Shown: piece by piece, positions 12,730 through 23,400 of the stretch | How positions within the stretch are numbered: position 1 is the stretch's first letter | Layout of the letters: every line of letters begins with the position of its first letter | From: Sperchopsis tessellata | Taxonomy: Eukaryota; Arthropoda; Insecta; Coleoptera; Hydrophilidae | Assembly: GCA_033557685.1 (NCBI GenBank) | Contig: JAWQRN010000534.1 | Span: 1-28,653 of the forward strand | Direction: 5' to 3' | DNA length: 28,653 bases | Program-made: the position numbers and the translations under genes | Notes under the pieces: generated by a model | The model's input: only the letters and a program-made list of their open reading frames with translations | Told to the model about the DNA's origin: nothing | Database searches by the model: none

Positions 12730-13705
12730 TTACATATATTGTCTGCTGATTTTCATTCGTCTTATCAACTCAACAATTATCGTGCAGCAACAAATTCTTT
12801 TATATATTCCCTTGTAAGTAATAAATAAATTGAAAACACTATTCCGCAAGTTAACTTGTAGGAACTGAATTGAATGAATATTCAACAGATTTATTGAATA
12901 GTTTTTCAAAATATATTTATCATGCAAATTTTAACACATACCTTTGCACATCAATTGAGAAATTGTGGTTTGTATAAACAATTATTCTACAGTAAAATAG
13001 ATTGTTTTCAAACAATTGGGGAAAACCATGCTCTTCATAAAAATTGATTTTGTGTGAACACAAAGAGAGTATTTTCGGGGGTTTTATCTAAATCAGAAGA
13101 CTGGCTTAAATATAAAGTAAATTTCTGTGAACTTCGTTCAAAAATCCTAAATATTGCCAAGAATAAAATTGAAAAAGTTACTCATATTTCCAAAAATTAA
13201 TGATATAATTTTAAGGTTATGTTTCGGTGTATTTATAAATATGTGAAACTGCAAATTATTCGCTTTGAAAGGTGAAAATGCATATTATTTGTCAGACATA
13301 ATGAAAGTATTAACTTACGTCGGTATATAAAGAATTATGTATTCAATGTCAGCTCATTTCAAAACAATTTATTTTTTCTTGCACTACACAGAATCGACCC
13401 CGTTTTGAATAGATACCAAATCTATTTGTAAGGCCAAAAAGGTTAACGACTTGGGGCCAAAAACATCAATTATTATGATGCTGAACCATTTTACATTGTG
13501 GGTGTTTACGAAAGCGTATGGATGACGTATTTATTAACTAGAAATTATTTATGTACACAAATTCATCACTTTATTGCCGCTAATTAAATAAGATGTGCAT
13601 TTTTACAGAATTTATCATTGTTCATTTAGTTTATAGCTGGTGTATATGAATAAAACTCTAAATAAATGTATGGGTTAGCTTAAAATAGTAACTAAACTGC
13701 AGGTG
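12730..13705. other. Intergenic stretch, nothing firm
   Basis: AT-rich DNA that should contain the anoctamin promoter or 5' UTR exon. A good minus-strand donor (GAC|GTAAGT near 13317) is present but no exon can be supported. No transposon protein seen. Confidence 0.3.
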
Positions 13706-13710
13706 ATCCA

Positions 13711-13743
13711 CGTTTCGTTAGTGTATTTGGAGACATCATCAGG
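13711..13743 (-). repeat. Hammerhead-like core motif, possible Penelope-element terminal remnant
   Basis: The minus strand reads CCTGATGATGTC (13743-13732), a spacer, then CGAAACG (13717-13711). CTGATGA followed by CGAAAC is the order of the hammerhead ribozyme core, and such motifs occur in Penelope-like element ends. The stem between the two core strands is only two or three base pairs and stem I is not evident, so self-cleavage is unlikely. Confidence 0.3.
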
Positions 13744-14059
13744 GATATTTTAAACTGAACTTGAAAATATTTTTTTTCTCTATCTTATATTCATATTGGA
13801 AGAGGATTATTTTTTGCATAGAGATGAAACAATGAAATAAACACATAAGACTAAGTGATTGGCCTTGAGTTATGTTCAGAAAGTCTTATTTCAACGAATA
13901 ATTTCTCAAAAATAATGTCCTTCAGTATAGTAAAATTACTAATTATTTCTATTCTATACAGTTTCTATTTACAATTTGCACAAAGTGGAAGCCAGAAGAG
14001 GTAAATCACGAGGAAGAGAATAAATATTTCATTACACCTTAGTTTGTATTATCGTAATC

Positions 14060-14065
14060 TTTATT
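14060..14065 (-). terminator. Polyadenylation signal of nan
   Basis: AATAAA on the minus strand about 41 bases after the nan stop codon, in an AT-rich short 3' UTR. It is the only canonical hexamer I noted just past the stop. Confidence 0.6.
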
Positions 14066-14105
14066 GACAAAATTAATAATAATTTTTGTTAATATATTTG
14101 AAAAT

Positions 14106-14454
14106 TTAATGCTTCACCATATCTTTCAATGGTTCGGAATTGCTAGTAATAGTATGACTCTTTTGAAGTTGACGTTTCTTCACATGCCTTTCATGTCTTC
14201 GTTTCATTTCCAAAATTTCCTTCATTTCTTCTTTATCCTCATCCTAAAAACCACAAACAAATGTAAAAAATCAACTTTCGAAAACCACAGAGCTCCTCTA
14301 AAATTAATAATAATATTTTTATACCTACACTTTGGTTTAATCGTAATACTAATGCTCTTCTTCCATCAGACATCGGCTGTGAATATACCATAAGCTGCTG
14401 CAGTCTCTCGGAAGGGCTAACACCTCTTTCTACTACAAGGACAATCCTTGCCCA
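14106..14454 (-). other. nan: nan exons 16-17: C-terminal tail with a tandem splice donor
   Basis: Exon 16 ends in ..RLNQS at the donor AAAGT|GTAGGT (intron starts at 14328). A second GT four bases downstream (GTGTAG|GTATAA, intron at 14324) would shift the frame and stop after two codons. Using the first donor, exon 17 continues in frame as DEDKEEMKEILEMKRRHERH, a charged helical tail ending MVKH, stop at 14108-14106. The join NQS-DEDKEEM fits the Nanchung family as I remember it, which decided the donor. Confidence 0.85.
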
Positions 14455-17400
14455 CTAAAACAATTATTAATATGTAGTAATAGAAGGAAGGTAGATAATT
14501 TATACACATTTACAAAACTTAGTACAGTACTTTCGCTCCTGTTTTCTCTATTAGCAATTTCATGGAATGACATTCCTGCCTCCTGTAATCAAATTATCTG
14601 CACATTTATATACCTTAGGATATTATTTTATTTAAGCGAACACAAAAACCAAATGTCTTGAAAATATTTTTCTTATTAGTTACCTCTTAATTTTTTGTAT
14701 ATTTGAATTGCATTAGATAGACATTATAGTTTTTAATATTCTTGTTAAATTTGTATGCTTTCACTTCTTTTGAGAAAAAAAAAAACGTATTATTAAAGAT
14801 GGTGCTGTAAAACAAATAGTTGAGACAGAACATTTACTCACAAAAATAATGTATCATAGTTTCAATATACAAAAGTAAAGAAAAAACACAGGAAACCAGG
14901 AAAATATAGACCAATCATAGAGAACATAATAAAAAATCGATTAATGACGTACCTCAGCAAAATAAAAATCATATAAACCAGTTCGGTTTTTAACAAAAAT
15001 CAAGCACAATATGTGCAATGAACAACCTGATGAACAAGATTCAAACAGGCCTTGATATTGGGGAATATGTATTATGTATATTCATAGACATGAAAAAAGG
15101 CTTCGACATAATATCAAAGTAGATATTATTCGAAAAATTTGAAAACTTGGGTAGAAGAAGCAAACAAGTTGAAATCTTCAAAAGCTATTTAATAGCCAGA
15201 ATGGAAACAACACAAATTAGAGATAACTACAGTAAAAGAAGCACTATTACATCCGAAGTACCACAAGGAAGTATACTGGGGCCACTATTCTATATAATAT
15301 TTATTAATGACTTAAAAGAGGAAAATATAATATCGCAAATCTTTACATACATAGCTCGTTAGCTATGCGACTCCGAGGTGGGCCGGGTTCGATTCCCCGT
15401 CCATCAGAATTTTCTTAGAGTAAAATTCCTGGGGTTTGGAGTCAATTCGTTAGTATTAACAAACTGTTAAATGACATTTAATAAAATAAAATATAAAGAG
15501 GTTTATCGGCTTTGATCCCGTACCATTTAAAAAAAAAAACATACATAGTTAATATGTGTCTAATATATAAGCATAAGAATATAAAGGAAATGGAAAATAA
15601 AGTCAAAAATAACAATTTGTTAATGATAAATGTAGACAAGGCAAACTACATGATAGTGCAAAAAATAAAATAATCACTAAAATAAATATAGAAGTCTCAG
15701 AGATAAAAAGTGTAAAAGTAACACAAAACTTGGTCGTACAATAGATGAAAAATTTAACTTGAACCAACATATTGACAAACTATGTAAGAAGAACATCTGC
15801 ACTTCTGCAACCAAAAATAAAAACGTTGATTTACAATGCTCATATAATGACCAAAATTACAAAACAAATAAATGCATGGATAGGAACAACTACTAAGATA
15901 AAAGGCAGAGAACATAGAAGAAGGCCATTAAAGCTATGCAAAATTTGTATTGGAGAACATCAACTCAGCGTATACATAAAAATACTATGACAATGGAATC
16001 AAAAATACACTACATAAAAAGAATAAAAGAAATAATAAAAAAACATAAATTATCACAAGACCCCGAATAGAGATAGGGAAAAGGATATGTAGGAGGGTCA
16101 CTATACAACCAGCTACAATGTAGAATGAAGGAGGAGAAGAATGTAAGAAAATTCAAAAGAGAAGTGAAGAAAGACCTAATAAAACATCAATTAGTATCTG
16201 AAGCAAATTAGTATCAAGTACAAAGATCTAAATATTTATATAAATTTATAGAATCAATATATTATTATTATTATTATTAGTACTAAAACTTTTACATTTA
16301 AGCCTGTTATAAAAGTATGGAAGAAAGTCAATAAGAAAACATTTTTTTTTGACGTTAACATAGGATTTTTATTAGGTAATAAATCTAAACAATTATTATG
16401 GTTATCTAATGCAATAGTCAAATATGTATGTTTATATTTAAAAAAACATCGATGACAACTAGGAATATATGCTGCGCTATAATTAAAGAAAACTTAAGTG
16501 TTCGATCATTTTTTCAAAAATAATTAATCTGTGACATAATTAATTTGTTCCTTAGTCTTCTTTATTCACTTATTTATAGTTTTTTTTTACTCAAAGTTAA
16601 CATTTTGGGCAGCCTCTATATCAGGGTTTCACTTCGTCTTCGCTATGTAATTTTGTCTTTAACTAAACAACATACCTGTCTCTGCCACTCATTTCTGGTC
16701 TCAGCAATTTTTTGGTAAGTGTTACCCATCATGGCGATCAACATGTTGATAAGAAGAATTGCTACTATAGCCATGTATACTACAAACAACAGCTACAAAA
16801 AGAAAACAATTGTTCAGTATACACAACAATACGTTCAATAAATGATAAAAAACAACTATACATAGCAAAGAAAAACTAATTTTAACCTTTGCTTCATACT
16901 CATGTTCAGTACGTTCAAATGCTCCATAATAATCTCCAAAATTAGTCAAAGACATCAGAAACATTGCCATTATAGACTCGATAGGTGTGGACATAGGGTT
17001 TGTTGACGAATCATCGACATCTTCAGGAGTTAAAGGATTATCGAATGATAAGAATATGATATAATATGCTAAAATAATAACAGTAATAAGGCATTAATTT
17101 ACAGTTAAACCTTGATTTAACGAACCCCGATTTAACAAAATTCAGATTTAACGGGCAAAATTTCAAATACCTAAAATGTATGAAACTCAGTACTTTCCAG
17201 AAATATATTTGTTCTTGTTATTTTATACTTCATTACATACATTCTTGAATATAGGTATACGTAATATTTTATTTAACATTTATATTTTACATTCACCCCC
17301 TTCTTCCCCCCAATTCATCTGATAAATCAAGGTTTTACTGTATATATAACTCGGCCTACCTTGTGAAAATCCCATTACAAATACTAAATATATTGAAGCA

Positions 17401-20400
17401 AATCTCAAGAGATCTCCCATGACCATACGGTAAATCATCACTACGAAAGGCCCTACTGTTTTGAATCCCCTATAAATATAACAAAATTCGAAAATAATGT
17501 ATAATATAATAATAATAATAAATATACCTGCAAAAGAAGAGAAAGTATGGAGCTGTAGTGAGCATTATAACAACAGCGACTACATCTTCCATTTCATCTT
17601 CACATGCCAATCTCAAAAATGGTACAATGAGCATAAGAATGCAAGAAAATAAAAACATTACTCTTGATGGTGCAGTCATCTAGGAAAAAGAAATAAGAGA
17701 CTTTCAATATTATCTCATAAAAGACTTTTTTTCTTTTATAGGATAAAAGTATTGTCATAAATATAAAATTCAATTATGATATAAATCAAATTTTGTTCAT
17801 ATTCTACAGAATTAAAAATCAGAAAGACCATTTGTTCTTCCACGCACTTTCTATATGATTAATTTTTTAGCCATTATAGAAACCTATTTATTCGACTTAA
17901 TAGCTTCAATAGTTACTTCAATAAAAAAAATAAAATCAATTTTTGCTTACCAAATTTTCAAAAAACATTCTTCCTCCAAGAAATCTAGCTTCTCGAACAG
18001 CGGAACTAAGATATATGAAAGCGCCGACTACTATGGCGATTTCTGCAGTTAATCTAATTTTTGTTTCAGTAGATTCTAATTGCATCAAGCGACATTCTTC
18101 AGTTAGATTATCCCACCATTCTTCAACTTCTGTGTCATCATCATCAGTATTGTTTGCTAAAACAAAAAATGAGGTGTGGCCCTCACATGACTTTTTTTAC
18201 AGAGAAAGACAAATAAAATGATGAAACTTAGTAAAAACAAACGTAAATATTGTATTCTTAAGGTTCTTTAATGGGCAATTATTCGAAAAATTTATTTTGG
18301 TGCCTCAAAAGCTCTACTTCTAGTAAATCGATTATATTCAAAATTCACTGGGATCTTTAAATTAACTTAAATTGTTTAAGCACTAGAGAGGCTATAAACA
18401 GATATACAGAAAGTACTAATTCTGGTGATTTATTTTCTCTAAATTTCATACCATTTAATGCTAGAGGCTTATATAGCTCTAACAATTTGGGCCTCCGTAA
18501 AAGAAAGCAAAAAAACAAATGCAATTACCAAAAAAAGTTGACAAAACAAAATTTAAATATTTACAATAACAAAATAAAACAACAAGCTTACCAATAGAAA
18601 GCAGATTATTAATTTTTAATTCCAGTCGAATGGTTTCATAAACAAATTATTAAAAATTTTAATTCTTTTAAATGTACGAATCAAACTGAGAAAAAACAAG
18701 ATTAAATTAATTGGGTTCAAAAAGTTAGAACAAATTTAACTTACTTGATAGTTTTTTTGTTAATTTTGTTGTATTAACAATCTTCAATGTTTCATTGACC
18801 AGTAACGATAAGTTATAAATTAAAGAATTGACAGCTGTTGCATTTGTGCCATTGATAGGTTTTGTTGAATTAACAGCTTGTTTTTGATGTGGAGGTCCAG
18901 GCCTTAATGTGAAACAAACTAGAGAAGTCACAAAATAAAACGCGAAAGTGAAAAATTGACGGTAGAATTTGAACTTCACAAAAGTGTTCCATTTTGCATT
19001 TAACAAATCAATGAGGGCTCCATCCATGAGTTCTAAATGTTCACCAGTATCCTACAAAAATAAATCCATTAAATACTCCATTTATTATTATTTTTTAAGT
19101 AGTTTCTTACCCCAAAAACTACCAAATTCAAAGCTGACGTTTTACTAATGTTTCCAGTTTCTATATCGATGGTATCTATTTGAGAGAGTGGGTATGCAGC
19201 ACATGTTATACTTCCTAAAATATTATCGAAGTTAAGTAAGGAAAATGTAAGTAAATTGAAGAAGAAAAGAAATGGATTTTTTTTTCCAATCAAACTTTTT
19301 TGGAATAGTAATACGTTCTACATTGAAAGATATACCTTCAACTGAGGTTTTTCCAAACCATATAAGCTTACTTCCATAATTTACAATTTCAAATGCCTAA
19401 GTATTACTTGAAAAAAAAATTATATACTAACCTATTTGCCAATATATTTCTCTTTCCAAGTTTAAAATATGAAAAAACATATCAATTCTTGCCAGTCTTG
19501 CAGCCAACGTTAGAGGTGTAAGATTTAAAACATTTCTAATGGCCAGGCGTGCCCCAACCTCATATGCCATATCAAAGGCTTCCTGCAAAAAATAAAATAA
19601 TGCCTGTTACTAAAAATCCATATTCTGGATAAAGGGAAAGATCCTAGGGCCATAAACTGAGAAAAAAAAATCCATACATGTTCAACAGGCAATAGATTTA
19701 TTTAGAAAATTCAATAATTTCTAAAAAGCTATGTAATTATTTACAGAGGTGTGTAAATTTATTTAATGGCTTTGTGCTTGAAAGTACTCTTAACACAATT
19801 GGTTTTGTATAAAATGTTTTTTCAGTTTTTTCTCGAACTTTCTTGTGTTTATCTCCTTCTTTAAGTAGTCTGGCAGCTGGTTATAGAGTGTTGCTCCTAT
19901 TATCCAAGTTATTTTTTCCCACATCGGTATGGACTCTCGAAATAAATGCCACTTTTTTGTTGATGTTATACGCAATGTTTTTTTATTCTCTGTGTGTTTG
20001 ATTTTTGTTTTTATTAGTTTGTTGATTCATTATTTCATGTCTTTTTAATGTGTTCATACTGAACTTTGGAAGCTGTTGTCATATGAATTTGTTTTATTGG
20101 GTGTTCCCCAAAAAAGTTTGTGCATTTATTTGGTAGAATATGGGAGCTGTAGGGTAGATATGTTTGGATTTAGGAATTGAGATGCTCTTCATAGAACACG
20201 TATCATTGATGATGTAATTTTCTATGTGCTGGTTCCAATTTAATTTGTCATCTATTATGGTTCCTGGTTTTACTCCCTTTCAATTTATCAGTATACTTAT
20301 GTCATCAGCTTTCTTATTCTTTTGTACGAATACCATGCAGTTTGTTTAGAGATTAATTGTCAACAGGTTATTATCTACGTTTTTGATGCCACTATATGCT

Positions 20401-23400
20401 ATATTTTCGAACGTTTAAAGGTAAATGATTCTACATATTATCCACGTGTTGTTGTGTGTATAAGTGTATCACATTCTGGTCTTCTATGTTATTTACATAC
20501 ATAGTATACAATAATGCTCCCAATATACTTCCTTGTGGCACCCCATATTTTGTTGTATTACTTTCGCTGTGCATATTTCTAATTCTTGCTTTTTTGCAAT
20601 CTTTCTCATAAGTAACTCTTAAATAACTGTCGTTCCTTTAATCCTTAATGTATTAAATTTTTCCAAAAGTTTTTCTCTTGATATATTATCAAACACCTTT
20701 TTCATATCTATGAAGAGACATAATATATACTCTCCCAAGTCGGGTTTTGTTTGTATCGTACCTGTGATTTTGTGCAGGATTTCTGTTGATAAGCATATTG
20801 ATTCATATGAAGAAAGCCTGATTTGTCATTAACCTCTTCTTTAGAACCTTTTGAATGATTTTGCTTAATACGGGGACATGAAAAATTGTCCGGTAGTTTT
20901 CAGGTCGTGTTTTTTCTCCATCATTATAAATTGCTTTGTTTCAACACACTGAGGTACATCACTTAATTGTTATAGAACACTTGCTTTTATGTTATCTGTT
21001 TTGGAGATCTGGGTGGACTCATCAGGACTATGTGTGGTGCCTTTGAGGAGTCACAACCAATTGCTTGCCTGTTCTGTGACCTGTCGAAGGCTTTTGACTG
21101 TGTAAATTGTTCTGCGCTTTTGAGTAAGCTCAAATATTATGGTCTCAGTGGTAGTATTTTGAAGATTATTAAATCATATTTAAGTGCAAGAGTTTAGAGG
21201 TTTGTATATGCTGGTGAGACAAGTTGTCTGGGACGAAATCCATCAGCGTGCCTCAGGACTCGATACTTGGTCCCCTGCTATTTTTTGTGAATATATTGTC
21301 TGGGATATGGTTCTTTTTGTGGATGACACAACATTTTTGGTGTCTGATGTTGACATGAGGATTGGTTTAATGTAAATAGGTTAACTTTAAATGGGTTAAA
21401 TACTGTAAGACTGGATTTTTCATTGAAGTCTGCTAAGGTCAGTGGGACTCACTAATGTTTTGCGTGTCTATGTCGACAACAGTTTGGACTGGAACCATCA
21501 TATTGATGAGCTTTGCAGGTGCAAGTGTGGATTTTGCATTGAGGAGAATTAATTATTCTGTGGAGGCAGCATTGGTAACATATTCATTGATTGATGCGAG
21601 AATGAATTATGCAACTATGGCAAGGGGCTGTTCAACTGATGCCCAGAGGGTGTTTATTTTGCAAAAGCGGACTATAAGAACTTTAGTGTGAGTGGACTTT
21701 AGGGAACACTGTTGGCCTCTATTTATAAGGAATCGAATTTTGACCCTTCCCTGTGTATTTATATATTAATGTCTCCTGTATGTACACAGGAACTGCCAAA
21801 TGATGAAGTGTCACAGGGATGTACATGCTCACTACACAAGAAACAGAAACAAAATTTGTGAACCGGCCTGGAAAATACATGGTTGTAGAAAACAAATGAT
21901 GGAATATAAGCTGTATAACAAGTTGCCAAGGGGTTTCACGGAACTTACTATTAATAAATTTAAATGCGAAGTGAAGGATTTCTTGAGTATCCGGAGCTTT
22001 TATTGTATCCAAGAGTTCTTGGACTTTGAATTTGCATAGTAGTTCCAGTAGACTGGTCGGTATTTTTTTTTCATTGCGTTTTATTGTATATTCCTTAGTG
22101 CTGGTGTTTTGATTTGTTTTTTTTTTTATGTGTTTCATTTGCTGTTGATTTCTGTTTTAATGCTGAGGTGACTACTTGACATACCTGTTACAGATGTAAT
22201 TTTAAACTTGGGAAGATTGGTATTATGGCATTATCTTGTTGAAAAACTTGATTGGGAAGTTCTATAAGATATGGCACAATTTCTTTGATTTACAATGGAG
22301 GGTCATATTGCCTCTAATGAAAACTAAACGGGACCATTTAACCTATGCAATGGATCTGCGTACCATAATGCCTACCATTTTATGCATAACCGTCTAACAG
22401 AAAATATCTTTCTCCAAGTAATTTTCTTACTCGTACATTCCCATCATGCATTACCAAATAGAATTTGGACTCATCACTAAAGACACCATCATTCAAGTAT
22501 ATCGTAAACGTTACTAATAGTTGCTTTTCTCCTGCAAATTATTACTCCGCAACTGCTCGTAAAATAGCAAAACTCTCGCTTAGAGCTGAAAGTCTAAGAC
22601 AGCCATCTTGACGTTCTGTTGTTTTTCATTGATGTCCTAACCCCCTGGTTTATTTTAACATTTTCCTGGACATTAACTAGGGTTTACCCATTAATACTAA
22701 CATTATGTAGTTAAAGTAAGGAATAATATTTTTTCCTACTTTAACTAAAAGGTTTAGGTAATGTTGAGATTAACTACGTAATTTTAACAGTAATGTAATT
22801 CAAACTCTAGTGGAATTATTGGCTTGACCTCTGCTTTTTTCATGAAATCCAGAAACTGACGTGATACAAACACAAGGTTTACAATATAACTTAAAGGATG
22901 AAAGAAAAAAATTCCTGGACTTGCCTTTAAGATGCTGATTGGTATCTCATCATAACTGACTGGCTTTGAGTTCAACAAATTTTGTATTACCTTAAAAACC
23001 GCTTCTGGTGTGTTTAAATTTTGAAATAGTGTGTTTGGGTTAAATTGCCCCGTTGTTCTAATCAAACTTATGTCAGACCCTTTTAAAGATAAAAAAAATT
23101 TACCAATTTTTGATAGATGACTAATAAATGCAGAACAGTATTTCCATTAGTATCTTGGGCATCCGGATCAGCTCCTCTGGATAACATAAGTCTGTAGCAC
23201 TCTTCTTGTCCCAAACAAGCTGCAAAAGTCAATGGGTATTCACCCCAATATACGTAGCTAAAAATAATTGCAAGAAAAAAATGTATTAGGCTATAGTGAA
23301 GTTAAAATTATTTGGAATTTGCTTAAAACATTTGAAAAATTGTTTAACCCTTCATAGTTGGTTTCAGGGCAAACGTTCACCCATTCGTGGTCCAACGAAT

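Noticed and set aside
13316..13335. TATATAAAG as a promoter TATA box
   Set aside because: On the plus strand it faces away from the anoctamin, and no plus-strand gene follows; in this AT-rich DNA the motif is expected by chance.
15355..15420. Possible functional tRNA gene at the B-box sequence
   Set aside because: There is no complete cloverleaf or clear A-box, and the unit has a tRNA-unrelated body, A-tail and target duplication, so it is a SINE.
17500..17530. Short AAT repeat as a CRISPR-like or regulatory array
   Set aside because: It is a small trinucleotide microsatellite in an intron of an animal gene.
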